DNA of 64,000 bases from Sphaerosporella brunnea (Eukaryota > Ascomycota > Pezizomycetes > Pezizales > Pyronemataceae). The translations under genes were made by a program, and so were the position numbers. The stretch lies in assembly GCA_008704415.1 (NCBI GenBank), contig VXIS01000148.1, positions 44,183 to 108,182 on the forward strand. The letters are read 5' to 3'. Positions 1 through 11,567 of this stretch are shown one piece after another (position 1 is the stretch's first letter; every line of letters begins with the position of its first letter). The notes below the pieces were generated by a model. That model had not been told where the DNA came from and searched no databases. It saw nothing but the letters and a program-made list of their open reading frames with translations.

Positions 1-1179
1 CACATCCCTACAGCCCCAAGGTCGTACTTATACGTCGGCAAAAACGTGATTCTGCCCTCCTTGAAACCGGTAAACGCCTTCCCCTCTCGTCGCTGCTTAA
101 GTAGCTGATCGTGTTTCAACAAGCTGTCGATTGTCCCCTGCAGTGAATTCGTCGCATTGGGATGCGCCTCAGTCGGTGTGGGGGGCAACGCAACCGGTGG
201 CCACTCCATTTTCCCCATTATCGGCGACGTAATCGGCGAGCCAACGTCCGCATGAGTCGGTGGCAGGTCCTTCGGCATATAGGGGCCGAGGAGGGCACGA
301 ACATCCGCATTATCGAGGTCGATACGATAATTCAGATCTCCGCACCAGAGAAGAACATCCTGCCTGTCCATACCCTCACTCTGAGCCTCCTGGCCCTCTG
401 GTTGCAATCCCACCACTTCCTTGGCTACCGGCTCAAACGACATTCGTCTGAGAATCTCAGCGGCGTCCCAATTCCGGCGGTCAACCGCATTCGCGAACGC
501 AGCGAGGTGGCAATCCACCACTGTAAGCCGGAGGGTCTCCCCCAGAACGATACGGACGCCGGCGCCTCCTTTGTTGCCAGCATACCCCATGAGGCCCGTG
601 CCGACGGTTGAGGTGGCCACACTTCCGACCAGCGGCTTTATCTCGGGCGACACAAAAACCAGTAACAAAATACCTATAAGCTGCGGGGCAGCAATGCACT
701 CGTAACCAGCCGGCAGGGCCGCCTACACGCCACTCAGCACGGCCCCCAGAAAAACAACAAAAACACAATCAAACAAAAAAAGGAAAAAAACACGGTACTT
801 GGACATGGCTCCGCCAGCTTAGCGCAATCTTCGGGTCGGTATATTTCAAAAAATTCGAGGTTTGCGTAACATCCATCACTTCTTGTAATCCGAGAACATA
901 GATGTCGGTTCGCTCCCCTGGGATACTGCTGCTGGAGGCTGAAGGAAATCGTGCCTCCGGGAACCAATCGGCAAGATCCCCGTGACAGGCGTAATCGCCG
1001 ATGTTCCAGCTCCCAACCATAATCCTGATGCTTTGGGTCTTTAGATATTCCGGCCGCCGGGCGAGCATGCGGGACGTGAGGTAAGAGTGCGCGTCTTTGT
1101 ATTCGAGCTGTCGGTTTCCGGAGCCGGACGCGGGATGCTCCTGCTCGTCGGCGTCCCAGGAACCCGGCATCATGGCCAT
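1..1179 (-). CDS. Inositol-polyphosphate 5-phosphatase (IPPc domain), 3' end off the window
   Basis: The first exon is 1179-799, the intron 798-723, and the second exon 722-1 runs off the left edge, giving about 367 residues of an incomplete protein. Visible IPPc landmarks are WNIG (residues 58-61), LGLQEV (about 98-103), GNKGG (about 175-179) and WCGDLNYR (about 252-259), followed by LPTYKYD near the edge. These are the metal- and phosphate-binding motifs of the Mg2+-dependent 5-phosphatases that remove the 5-phosphate from PI(4,5)P2 and related phosphoinositides. GNKGG replaces the usual GNKGA and should still be functional. The N-terminus is short, with no Sac domain, so this is not a full synaptojanin, but which fungal paralogue it is cannot be told without the C-terminus. 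The splice junction (SHVQ joined to AALPAGY) keeps phase 0. Confidence 0.88.
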
Positions 1180-1881
1180 GGTGTGTGCGTGAATGTAGAT
1201 GTGTAAACTCGATTCGGGGCTGTGGTGGATTTAAGAGCTTTGATTCGGAGCAAGCTCATCCTGAAAGGAACCGAGCTCAGGGTGCCAAGGGTCCCTTGAC
1301 GTCACGCGGGGCCTGGCACGTGGGTAGCTGGATCAGGCATAATTCCACGGATCATAAGATATCACCATTTCAACGGTTTTCCCACGAAGGCATGACTTCA
1401 AAGTTCAAACAAACCGAGTGTTAAATGCGACTACCGTAAGTTCAATAACAGATCCCCTTTTCGCCGAGCAAAACATCACGACCCAAGGGAAGCGAGAAAT
1501 GAGAAATAAAAAAAAAATAAGAAAAAAAAACCAATCCGACTGAGAAGAAAAATGCAAATAGAATACGATGAGAATTGGACAAACCATGAAGACTTCCCCG
1601 TTCCGCTCGCCGCCTTGTATCTTCCAGCTACGTGCGTATTGCACGCACACCCAAACACCAACAAGCAGCACCGAGTCCACCAGGAGAGAAAGACGACGAA
1701 ACGAAGAGCACACGCCTATCCACACAAACAGCAGCTTCTATGACCAGCCGACAACCAACACAGAAGAAACACAGCTAAAAGAAAAAAGAACAAAGGCTCA
1801 AAATTTCCATCAACACCTGTCATGTGAAAAAAGTGGTTTTGTAGAGTAGTTATTCGGCTTTTTTTTTTTTTGCTTTATGCA
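1180..1881. other. Intergenic region between the phosphatase gene and caf1
   Basis: This is about 700 bp between two genes on the minus strand: the caf1 3' end and the promoter and leader of the phosphatase gene. It contains A/T-rich homopolymer runs (about 1507-1530 and 1860-1872). I see no supportable gene; the short open frames here are low-complexity. Confidence 0.6.
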
Positions 1882-3464
1882 TTACATCCCCATCTTCCCA
1901 AACCCAGGAGTGTATCCAGGGGTGCCTGGTGTCCCGTTCCGTCCAGGAGTGCTACGATTTTCCGGTGTACTTGACTGTCCTTGTGGTGTTCCGTTAGTGG
2001 TCGGGGTCTTTGGCGGATTTGGTACCGCGCCGGCGGCGCTGGCGTCGTTGCTTCCCGCCGTCCCGTTCGTCAGTGGGAAGGGCCCGTTTCCGTTGAGACC
2101 CCATACTTGACCACTGTTCATCTGTCAGCAGAGTCCCCTGCATTGCGCGATAGTAAGCATACAGATACACGGCATCATCGATCTTTCCATCAAAATATCG
2201 TTGTCTCATCTGGAAGAAGATCATGCCTGTGAGAAGCGAATCACTACCCGCCTGGTGTTGTGGCCCTATCCGTTGGATACCCATCTCCTCCGCAATATCC
2301 TGCAAGCCGCCTTTAAGGTTCCGGCAGCTCTTCATGAGGTACTTAATGTCGTAGAGACTGGGGAAGAACGTCTTGAGTTTAACGCGGAAGTCGGCCTCCT
2401 CCTTGGGTAACGGAGTGCAGCTCATGATCTTCACCAAGTAGCCGAAATCGTAGCCTGAATGGAACGAGATCCACTTAACCTCGTCCAACATGACAAGTCC
2501 AGAGGTGATGAGTAGCTCGCCAAACTTGAAGACATCGATGCCATGAGTCGTGTGCTTCAGGAAGTCGATACCCGACTTGGTTAACAGATCAATTGAGTCC
2601 TGCGCGTACATGTCCTCGTCGAGATTGAATCGGAAGTTAAATTGCCAAGTGGAAACGGATCCATCCACCTTTGCTAGCTCTCCGTTCTCATCCGCCAGGG
2701 TGATACCGAGTTGGATTATTTTGAGCATATCGACATTACACCGCAGCGTCTGGTAGTGGTAATCCGCCTTGCTAGGGAACTTTCCTATTGGCCGTGCAAC
2801 GATACCCGGAAACTCGGTGTCCTGCCGCTCGTCAGCATTCCGTCCGCAATACCATCGGGCGGTGCCAACACTCACCATCGCAATATACGGATACCGCTCA
2901 ACCAAGCTCCTTAGCACCGCCATTTCCGCTTCGAGGTTTTCCTTCCACACATCTCTGATCACCCCCTCACCGCTAGCAACCGCCGCCTGGGCCGCGGCAA
3001 CTGCAACCTGCGCCCTAGGATCTACAGAAACACCGGGGATATTTCTCGCCACCACACCTCCGAGACCCCCTGCCGACACCGCGCCACCGACTAACGCTCC
3101 GTTCATTGCATTGCCGCGCTGCTGCTGCTGCTGCGATAGGATGTTCAACAAGCTCTTCTCCTGTTGTGATTGCTGCGATGATCGTACTGCGGCTTGCGCC
3201 TGCTGCGCGTGGACGGCGTAGAGCTGCGCTTGGTGGTGGACATTATGGTGGGGGTTCGCGTGTTGCTGGAACCTGTAAAGCGTGAGAGTAGCGATCAGCA
3301 CAGAGTGGCACAGGCAGATTGAAACACAAGGGCGCGGATGAGGGAGCCAACCTCTCGCGATCGAGCAGGCTATGCCCTACGTGCTGCATAGCGGCCTGCT
3401 GAGGGAAAGGTGGTGGTGGGTGCATATTTGGGCCATAGTTATTTGCTCGAGAAGGTGGTGGCAT
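1882..3464 (-). CDS. caf1: CCR4-NOT complex deadenylase subunit Caf1/Pop2
   Basis: Four exons, 3464-3352, 3272-2876, 2821-2163 and 2113-1882, splice in frame to a 466-residue protein. Residues 1-150 are low-complexity Pro/His/Gln-rich sequence with a short poly-Q. The DEDD-type RNase D fold follows, with the catalytic acidic residues in DTEFPG (starting at residue 171), HSGYDFGYL and AGSDSLLT. This is the 3'-5' poly(A) exonuclease of the CCR4-NOT complex, acting in cytoplasmic mRNA turnover. The tail is rich in Gly, Thr, Asn and Pro. The second intron (2875-2822) is only 54 bp and has no in-frame stop, so a naive frame reads through it. The last intron (2162-2114) restores YLGQVWGLNG, a conserved family stretch. 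It is divergent from dcp1, another mRNA-decay gene. Confidence 0.93.
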
Positions 3465-4113
3465 AGCGGCAGTTGGTAGAGTGGAAAATTCGCGTCCGGG
3501 AAAGCTTGACTATCTGGCGTAAAGGAGGTGGAGCCGTAGAGAATGCGGAAGGATTGGGCATAAAGGGATTGAAGGACCTGTCACAGCTTCACTGCGGCAG
3601 CTTTCGCCGTCCACTGCTTTCTCCCTGCGTGAGGAGCAGGGATAGGGTGGGGGGGTCGGTGATGTAGCTTGATTGCAGAGTACTCTGGGTCGGGTTGAAT
3701 ATATGTCTGAGGAGAACGGGGATTCTCCAAATTCTCAGTGGATACGCGAGAGGAGGCGGGAGGTGGATTGGAGGATGAGAATCGAAGACTGGAGGTGGCT
3801 GCACGAGGTCTAAGGTTAGGTTGAGGGTACGGGTTTTGTTGACGAGGCTTAGGACAGAACAGAAGCGAACGATGGCACGTGAGGATTGGCAGACGGAAGT
3901 ACTTTTGATTGGATGGATGAATTGGTGATGGGAGGAGATAAATGAATGGAGGAGACGAAAAGTTTCAACGAGAATAAGGCCTGCTCGGTGCTTCTAAATA
4001 GAGTACTAAGGTGATGGCGGGGGGCTCTACCGCCGCGAGCCCTCACAACCATCACCTACCACACTGTCATCACGACCATCATCATCACCACCACCACCAC
4101 CACCACCACCACC
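3465..4113. promoter_or_regulatory. Divergent promoter region between caf1 and dcp1
   Basis: These roughly 650 bp separate the start codons of two divergently transcribed mRNA-decay genes, so both promoters and 5' leaders must lie here. The end next to dcp1 is a run of CAC/CAT triplets (about 4075-4113) directly before its ATG. In another frame this reads as a histidine run, which I take as a simple repeat in the leader. No individual promoter element was identified. Confidence 0.5.
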
Positions 4114-4923
4114 ATGACCAGTCAAGCCACCCGCGAATCCATCGCGCACACCGTCCTAACCCGCTACCTCCCAACGCTGACACGAATAATCACGACCGCC
4201 TCCTTCTGCCACGTCTACCGAGGCGCCTTCAACACGAGCTCCGACTCCTTCAGCTGGGAAAAGAAAGACATCAGCGGCTCACTGTTTCTCGCAGCGACAA
4301 CGCATCCGGTGTACCCAGGGGAAGAGCAGTACCACCTCGTGATCCTGAACCGCCAGAGCGTTAACAACTTCATCTGGACCCTCGATAGTACCGAGTGCAT
4401 CGAGGATGACGGCGAGCAACTGATCCTGTCGCACACCTCCGGTTTCTCGCCGAGCCCGATCTCGGAGCCTGGGTACACGATCGACGAGTACAGCTGCTGG
4501 GGGATCTGGGTGTTTCCGAACCCGAGCGTAGAGGACGAGCGAGCAAAGATGCTGAACGGCGTGATGTACTATGCGAAGCGCGCCGAGGAGTGCAACGAGG
4601 CGTGGAAGCAGCGGAAGAACCAGCCAGCACCGCCGGCGCCACCGCCACAACAAGCTCAGAGTGGTGACGTAGAAGGCGCGCCATTGGGCGGCTACAGCAT
4701 TTTGGACCAGATCTTCCCCCAGCAGCAGCAGCAGCCGCTAGTGTTGCCGCAGCCGAGTCCGACACAATATGCCTCGCCGCCGCCGCCGCAGTTCCAGCCG
4801 CCGTATCCCAATCCCTATGTCCAACATCAGGACATGCCGGCCAATGACGACATCTTGGGGCGGTTATTCGAGAGTGCACGACAGCGGAGTACACCACAGC
4901 CGGGCGCGCAAATGGGGTACTAG
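4114..4923 (+). CDS. dcp1: mRNA decapping activator Dcp1
   Basis: A single exon encodes 269 residues. Residues 1-150 match the EVH1/PH-like Dcp1 fold: an N-terminal helix (RYLPTLTRII), a strand around FCHVYRGAF, then SFSWEKKDISGSLFLA, NNFIWTLDS and a Trp-rich segment (CWGIWVFPN). The C-terminal 100 residues are Pro- and Gln-rich and probably disordered, ending in QMGY. Dcp1 binds and activates the Dcp2 decapping hydrolase in cytoplasmic mRNA decay and P-bodies. The start chosen is the first ATG of this frame after the CAC repeat; the longer overlapping His-rich frame is rejected. The length is typical for filamentous fungi. Convergent with the kinase gene downstream. Confidence 0.9.
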   Translation: MTSQATRESIAHTVLTRYLPTLTRIITTASFCHVYRGAFNTSSDSFSWEKKDISGSLFLAATTHPVYPGEEQYHLVILNRQSVNNFIWTLDSTECIEDDGEQLILSHTSGFSPSPISEPGYTIDEYSCWGIWVFPNPSVEDERAKMLNGVMYYAKRAEECNEAWKQRKNQPAPPAPPPQQAQSGDVEGAPLGGYSILDQIFPQQQQQPLVLPQPSPTQYASPPPPQFQPPYPNPYVQHQDMPANDDILGRLFESARQRSTPQPGAQMGY

Positions 4924-6048
4924 GTTGCCGGCAAGCGGGATGCCTCTTTTTGCATTAGTTTTGGTTACGCTTGGGAAGATTGGGTCGGCCCAGGTTGAGA
5001 TACCTGCTGCTGCGTCATATCATAATCATATCATTGGCATGGAGTTCTTTGGCGTTCAACGGAGAAGATTGGGCAAGGAACGAGGCGGGAAAAGGTGTTT
5101 AGAGACAGCGAGTAATCCTGTAAACTGCAATCCATTCAGACTGCGTGAATGATCAAGGACATATCTGGCATACAGAAAGAGTATTGTAAATGAAGAGAAC
5201 CGATCTCAATCACCAAGCAAGACGCCAAAAATCCAATAGTAAACACATATTCATTCACTCCCTCTATTCCGTCCTATATACCCCCAGTACTTACTTAGCG
5301 GCAGTATCACCACCTTTTTTAGAAAATACACGATGCAGATCAAGCAAGGGATATAAAAAAAATAACACAAAAACATCAAGACATTAAACACTTCCCGCAA
5401 AAAAAAGACTCGTACAGTTAGTGTCATCCAGGGTCGGGAAGAAGAACAGAAAAAATCAAAAAAAAAACCCTCAATAAAAGATGCTACGATCACACTGCAC
5501 CTGCGCTCGAGGCAAGGCAAAGGCAGAAGAGGTATATAACCGTGTCCCGAATGGAAGAAACAGAACGCAAAAGGGGCCGGCGGGGAATCGCATAAAAAAA
5601 AAAAAAAAAAGAAAAAAACAATGCGTGGATTTCACGCAATCAAAAAGAAAAAAGAAGAGAAAACTTGAACACAGAAAATGACACATTTAATCATCAAATC
5701 GCAGCCATAAAAAAAAGAAAGAAAAAAAAAAAAAAAAAAAGAGTATAAGAGGGAACAGAAGGAACAAAAACAGGAGATATACATAAATCCGAATGTTGTG
5801 AATCACTCCAGAGATGATGGTTTATGACAGGAGTCCCATGCTGCACAGTGAAAGTGCATCACAGTTCCCGTTACCCTAAAACAATGCTCTTTCCCGATCA
5901 TCAAATGCCAGCTTTCAACAGAAACAAATCTCATCAAGGGTATAACGTAATCGTAAAGGCATTGAATCATCCCTCTACTTCTGCTTGTCTACCAAGCGCC
6001 ATACCACCCCTTCAGATTGAAGAAGTTGACATCAGTGTACGGCTCGTT
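4924..6048. other. Convergent 3' intergenic region, A-rich
   Basis: This is about 1.1 kb between the 3' ends of dcp1 (+) and the cla4-type gene (-). It is dominated by A-rich tracts, with long poly-A runs around 5594-5620 and 5708-5741. No gene is supported. Both 3' UTRs and poly(A) sites should lie here. Confidence 0.6.
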
Positions 6049-8459
6049 CTATTTGCCGGTCTTGAAAGTCAAAAGACTAGCCAGAGATGGCAGTGGGCAG
6101 CCCTTCTTCAGGAACTCATGCCTCAGCAGTTCGTCCGCGGTGGCACGTTGCTGAACATCCACGGTCAAGCAGGCAGCCAGAAAACTCTTCAGCTCCTTGC
6201 TAAGGGAGTCGGGTTTCTTAAGAGTAGGAGTACCGTGAGTGGCGATGAGGTACAGGGCCTTGAGGGGTTCCTCGTTCAGGTATGGAGGCTCGGACTCAAT
6301 CATCTCGATAGCCATGATACCAAGCGACCAAATATCGACCTTAGATCCATACTCCTTCTGTTTGACGACCTCGGGGGCCATCCAGTAGGGGGTACCGACC
6401 ATGGTCGCACGCTTGGACTTCTGCTCAGTGAGCTTGGCGCAGAAACCGAAATCGGCTGCTGACTGTTAGATTGGTTTGTTGATAGCCATTAGAGGGCTAC
6501 GTACTAATCTTGACGTTTCCTTGTGCGTCAAGGAGAACGTTGTCGGACTTGATATCTCGGTGAATGATGTTCTGCTGGTGCAAATGCTCGAGTCCCTTGC
6601 AGGTCTATAATCCAGCGTCAGCACATAGGAGATAGATAGCAGCAAAATATTCTTACCTCGAAGCAAATGGTGGAGATTTGGTCTTCTTTCAACGTGTTGT
6701 TGTCGATCACGTCGGTAAGAGCACCACCCTCCATGTACTCCATAACAACCCACAACTCGGTAGTGCCCTTCAAAAATGCATCCAAGAAATTGACGATGTT
6801 GGGGTGCTGAGACTCCTTCATGACCAAAATCTCGTTGACAATCAGCTCCTTTCTGGGCTGGTGAGCTAAATCCATTTGCTTGATGGCAACTCTTGGGGAG
6901 CTCTTGCCCCTTCCTAAGAGCTCGCGTGCAGTTTGAGAAGCTGGGTTGGAGTTGATCTTGGCGACGTAGACGGATCCAGAGGCACCCTGACCAACCTTTT
7001 TAATCTTAGTATATGACTGGTTAGGGTCTCCGCTGGAGACAACGGATCGCAACTTTTCCATGACCTGAGCCTCCGTCATGTTCGATATCCTCTTGTTCTC
7101 CTTGCGCTGCTCACGGGCCTGCACCTCCTTCGCCTGGGTCTTGTTGGGCACATTAAGAGGCTTGACGGCTGCAGGCTTCTGGTCCTGGGCACGAGTAGTC
7201 GGGGAAGGATCCCTCGTCTTCGAGGCCCCAACGCGAAGGTTGGCCTGCTGTCCAGGTGCCTTCGGTGCAGCACGCTGGGGATTCAAGTCACGAGTGCTGG
7301 GAGCCTTCTGCGGCGTTTTAGTGGTCTTTGCGGCCATCGGGTTCCTGGCAGAGGACGATGAGAATCCTCCACCTCCACCCATCATGATCGGAGTCTGCGC
7401 AGCACTTTGCTTCTGGGGTAAATCGTCGTCTTCCTGAACCTGCTGGTTGAAGGCGTTCTCTTCCTGTTCGCGTTCGCGGCGCTCCGCTTCTCGGCGCTCC
7501 TGACGCTCTAGCTCGCGCTGTTTGCGCTCCAGCTCCTCCTTCTCCCGAGCAAGGGCACGCTGCCTGTCTTCTTCCTGCTGCTGTCTCTCCCACATATCGT
7601 CCTCTCTACTATCCTGTCGCTGAGGCCCGGGAATTCTCTGGGCACTACCAGCCGATGGGGCAGTAGGGAAAGGCAACTGCGAGCCGGGCATCCCGGGGTA
7701 GGCGTTGGGGTTCTGCATGCGCTGTTGACCCTCGGTGTAAAACTCCAAAACCTCGATGACTGCCTGTGGATTCTTCTGGTAGTCCTCCTTGGTGATGGCT
7801 GAGTTGTTGAGCAGCTTGCTCCACTCGTCTGGAAGGCCGGTGAAGCCTCCGCTCACCGGATCGAAACCTACATGCACCTTATGCGTGAAGTTCGTTGGGT
7901 TGGAGACCCCGCCCATGGACGGGCAGCGCGAGTAAACGTCGTCCATCCAAGCGTAGAGCTCGGGATCCGACTTCAGCGAGATCCAGACAGTGCGACGAGG
8001 GGCATCCGCCGCTGTGCTGGCACCCTGATTCCCACCCGCGGTGCGAACGACCTCGATACAGAAGGGCTTGAGCTCTACACGATTGACCGAAACGATGTCA
8101 CGCAACGGAATCGAGAGACCGGCCTGGTTGTTAGGCTGCTCATTCTTATGGAAGTCCAGCGAGAGCTCGCGTAACACCAAGTATTTCTTGGACCACAGTC
8201 CCAAGGTCTTAAGACTGTCATCTTTGACGGAAGCCCAACCCTTGCGGATCTGCTGGTCGCCGCCGCCAGCGCCGCCGCCATTTCCCACGGGCATCAAGTT
8301 CGTCGTTGACGCATATGGGGTGTTCATGGAAGTGGCAGTGGGGCTGTTGGCAGCCACGGAGCCACCCGTCGACCGGTTCGCCTGGGTAGGTGGCCGAGGA
8401 GCTGGGCCAGGGTTCATAAATGCGCCCTCATTATAGATGCTCTTGTCGTAGTAGGCCAT
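6049..8459 (-). CDS. cla4: p21-activated kinase, Cla4 type (PH + CRIB + STE20 kinase)
   Basis: Three exons, 8459-6657, 6604-6505 and 6455-6049, join in frame to 769 residues. Order: a short Ser/Pro/Asn-rich N-terminus; a PH domain at about 70-190 (KGWASVKDD ... [15 protein letters not shown]); a CRIB motif ([15 protein letters not shown]) that binds GTP-Cdc42; a long disordered middle with a charged coiled coil rich in Glu/Arg/Gln; and a kinase domain from about 480. The kinase shows the glycine loop [16 protein letters not shown] lysine, [26 protein letters not shown] and [14 protein letters not shown] plus CRIB distinguishes Cla4 from Ste20 paralogues, which lack PH. The role is Cdc42-dependent polarity, septin organisation and hyphal growth. 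Both introns fall inside the kinase domain; the second acceptor was chosen at GCAG|CC because it gives ITDFGFC. Confidence 0.93.
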
Positions 8460-9871
8460 GTTGGTGCTGGAGACAGGGTAGGTAGCCCAAAGCCTCCAGA
8501 CGAAAGGAGCAGATAATCGGAGGTGGGGAGGAGTTTAGCTGACTACCCAGTCCGGCGCGTTCTCCGTGGTGATTGGGCGGTAATGACTAAACGGTGATGG
8601 TGATCAATGGTACGCGAGGATGCGAGCTGCCGTGCGCGAGAAGGAGGGGCGTGGCGGAACGTGTCGTGGACGGCGGGTGAAGGAGGGAGTGCCGTGGATT
8701 GAGGAATGAAGGGGCAGGGGGAGGAGGAGGAGGGGAGGTGGTGGTGGTGGTGATAGGTGGGTAGACGGTGTACGGCTGGATAGGTATTATTTCACCCTCG
8801 CAGCGAATGGACGGGGGGGTCCAACTTTGTTCGCTCAACCTGAAAGGGGGTTTGTCGCGGTAGTGGGCTTCTGGCAGTTGTTCCCACTTACAGACGGGTT
8901 GATAATACGGAGGGTCCGTGCGTGCGTGCAATACAAAAGGCGGGCGGAGTTATGTATATACACAATTTCTTTTTTGTTTCTTCCGCTTGATAAAAGCCCG
9001 GGAGAATAAACGAGCTGTTTGAAAGGTCGGCGGAGGGTGCTTCGCGAGAAGGGCGACGAGGGGAGAGGTGGAGTTGGAGGTGAGGAGAAGGGTCGCGGAG
9101 TGAGGGGGTAGGCGGTATTGTATCCTGGGACCTGAAGAGGGGGACGTCGCTCGGTATTGGGGGGGGGGGGGAGAGTGAGCGAGGAGAGAGTGTGAGACCC
9201 TGTCGCTAAACCTGCCGTACCGAACTGCGGGACGACGCTATGGACCTGTGTCTCTCTCCCCCTCGCAACAAGTACTTACGTATTCTATGCGTTGATGCAG
9301 TCTATTGCTTGGGCAGCCGTTACGTCTGGTCATGGCTGTTCGCTGGCGTGCTTCAGTTGCGGCCGCTCACCGCTCATCCACTTTCGGCGCCGGTCGATCA
9401 AACAATCCACGACTCCTCCTCCTGAGCGTTTCAAGGTGGATGCCGCCAGCTCCGAAGGTCGAGATATCCGTGGACGAGTGGAGTGCTGAGGCTGACATCG
9501 CACTCGCTTGCGGCAGCACCAACAACTGCAAGCTGCAGAGCTTAAGTAGATTGCCGCGTTGGCGAAACAAACAAATCGGCCACCTGTAACGGCCCGGACG
9601 AACGTCGTTTTGCAGATCTGCGCTTCCACCAGAAAGCGGCGTAGGGGTGATACATTGCGAGATGTGGCTGCTTTCTGCTGGTTTGGCCAGGCTGCCGCTT
9701 TTGCCACTGCATTTTGTTTTGCACACGAGCGCTATCATGCGAATGTAGTTACTGGCAGGTGCATACGAGGAATTGTCTTCTACGATCAAAGGAAACACCG
9801 CAGAAGAAATGAATGAAGCTGCCGCCCTCCCGCCAGCTTGTATTAAGGTATCGTACAAAGAAAGCCTTCCG

Positions 9872-9911
<40 letters not shown>

Positions 9912-9966
9912 GCTCCGCTCCCTACAAAGGCAAAAACTTTTTCCGTCGTCGTCGTATCGTGTCCAT
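8460..9966. other. Long upstream region of the cla4-type gene
   Basis: These 1.5 kb lie between the cla4-type start and the rpb12 stop, both on the minus strand. They should contain the promoter and 5' leader of the kinase gene. Visible items are GT/GGT-rich stretches near 8700-8760, a G10 run near 9161 and a (CCG)n triplet tract at about 9872-9912. No gene is supported; short ORFs around 9240-9860 lack protein-like composition. Confidence 0.55.
9872..9912. repeat. (CCG)n trinucleotide tract
   Basis: About 40 bp of uninterrupted GCC/CCG triplets lie just downstream of the rpb12 stop codon. They create artificial poly-Pro and poly-Arg frames. A likely length-variable microsatellite. Confidence 0.85.
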
Positions 9967-10241
9967 CTACCGCGCCTCGAACTGGACCATACTATTCCGC
10001 TCGCACACACTAATCAGCCTTCTCTCCGGGTCTGTGTTGGGGAAGAGGGAACAAACCGACGCGTCCGCTGCTTATAAAGTATACGATGACCACACTCCTT
10101 GCAGCGGATGGGCTCGCCCTTGTTGATGCCGACTTTCACGCCGCACTCGGCGCACAGGTAGTGCATCGTCGCCGACTGCTGCTGCGGCTGGCCGTAGCTA
10201 CGGTCGCCGACGGTTCCGGCGTTGGTGTATTCCGAGGACAT
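9967..10241 (-). CDS. rpb12: DNA-directed RNA polymerases I, II and III subunit RPABC4 (Rpb12)
   Basis: Exon 1 is 10241-10057 and exon 2 is a 25-bp micro-exon, 9991-9967, giving 69 residues. The zinc ribbon has Cys30, Cys33, Cys47 and Cys50 (CAEC ... CKEC), followed by GHRILYKQRTRR and the conserved end MVQFEAR. The subunit is shared by all three nuclear RNA polymerases and sits at the Rpb3 assembly platform. Reading through the intron instead gives an unconserved tail (FVPSSPTQ...), so the spliced form is chosen. The family is usually 60-75 residues, so the length is normal. The first 25 residues are a non-conserved, Gln/Ser-rich extension. Confidence 0.93.
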
Positions 10242-11567
10242 GTTTGTTATGGTGGTAATGGTGGTAATGGTGATGGTGTTGGGAGGTGGTGCGGGTGAGA
10301 GAGGTGAAGGTTAATGGGAAGGTGGCGAGGCTTGGCGGTGATGTTTGCTTGCAAGCTCACTCACGCGCACCAACCTACATAATCCGTTTGGTTTCTTTGA
10401 AGCTTTGTGATTTTGCTTCAATCGCAGCGCCAGGGATTCCGGTGGAGTGCGGCTGAAGGATCGGCCCTCTCCTCCCGCTTCCGACAGAACTCGCTTCAAA
10501 AGCCGTTCCCCGCATTGTGGCGTCGACGTTTGAGGCTGCCTGGCGTTTCTAAACGCAAACATCAACACGAAACGATCAACGTTACAATAACCGTCAAAGA
10601 CAGCGCGTAATTTGCACAGGACTGCCTGCGTATATTAATCGCTGGCGGCGAGAATGTTTGTGGAGCGGGTTTGAATTCGGGGGTAAGACTAAGTAAGACC
10701 TTGATTGCTGTCTATCCGATCACCAATGCTCCCGGGTCTGCCAGCTGTGGAACACACAGGAGATGAGCATCTCGCCAATCTATCACCGATGGCCTGGCGC
10801 AGCAGCCTATCTGCGATCCAACCGTTCCCCCATTATGCAAATACGTACCAAATCCTTAGACCGCCGTTGTATGAGCACTTCCCCTTTCCTCCTCTAAAAC
10901 TATTCTTGTACGTCGAGTCGTTACGGATGGATGGCTCGGCCAAACGAGTGCGATTCGTCCGATGTACCCCACTGCCGCCCCTAAATATCATCCACGTCCA
11001 TCGCCGCATCGGCCTCCGCCTTCTCGACCGCCTTCTGCGCGGCGGCAGCCTTTTCCGCCGCACTTGAAACCCTCGCTTTCGCATTGGTCTCGGCAACCTT
11101 TGCCGCACGCTCCGCCAGCTTTTGCTGTCTCCTCGAGTCATTGTGTTATTTTGGCTCCAGGGCAGAGACTTCCTATGTAGGTATCAAGTGCTTAGTAAGC
11201 AGTCTGCATAACGTTTGTATCACCGCAAACGCGTGGCTTCCGCAGAGCCGCGATTCGGTAGCGACCGATAGTTAAATTTGAGATTCAGATCTTGCGTCGG
11301 TCGGGCCGGCTTGACGATGCTTGTTCATCTCGCCGTGGTGACGATCTGACGTGGACTGATCAATGGATCTGAATGTTTCGCCTTCGCCGGTCGGGACCGT
11401 TATCATGTCGGCGCCGGGTTCATGGATCGGACGGGCTCGGGTTTCAGCGCGAGTGCCAGACAGTGATCGCCAATGCGGCTAAGTGGAGCCGCCGGATGAG
11501 ACAGACATTCGCGATAGGAGCGTTTGGCTATCTTCCCCGCCCAGCTCCTCAACACCGCCCCCCCAAG
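10242..11567. other. Intergenic region between rpb12 and the ARMT1-like gene
   Basis: These 1.3 kb are the divergent upstream region of rpb12 (-) and the DUF89 gene (+). They include GGT/GAT-rich repeats near 10250-10300 and an orphan coding-like segment on the minus strand at 10981-11124, listed separately. Otherwise I see nothing that looks like a gene. Confidence 0.5.
10981..11124 (-). CDS. Possible orphan terminal exon, Ala/Glu-rich coiled coil
   Basis: On the minus strand an in-frame segment encodes 47 residues and a stop: a charged Ala/Glu/Lys/Arg heptad-like helix (QKLAERAAKVAETN...) ending in the acidic MDVDDI. Composition and codon use look coding. It is preceded by a polypyrimidine-poor but usable acceptor (GACAG|CAA), and by an in-frame stop a few codons further up, so it would have to be a 3' exon. 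I cannot find a convincing upstream exon before the ARMT1-like gene at 11568. It could be a relic of a displaced gene or part of an unrecognised spliced gene. Function unknown. Confidence 0.3.
   Translation of the reverse strand, partial: QKLAERAAKVAETNAKARVSSAAEKAAAAQKAVEKAEADAAMDVDDI

Noticed and set aside
4011..4364. His-rich ORF at the start of dcp1
   Set aside because: It arises from CAC/CAT triplets in the leader and then runs out of frame through dcp1.
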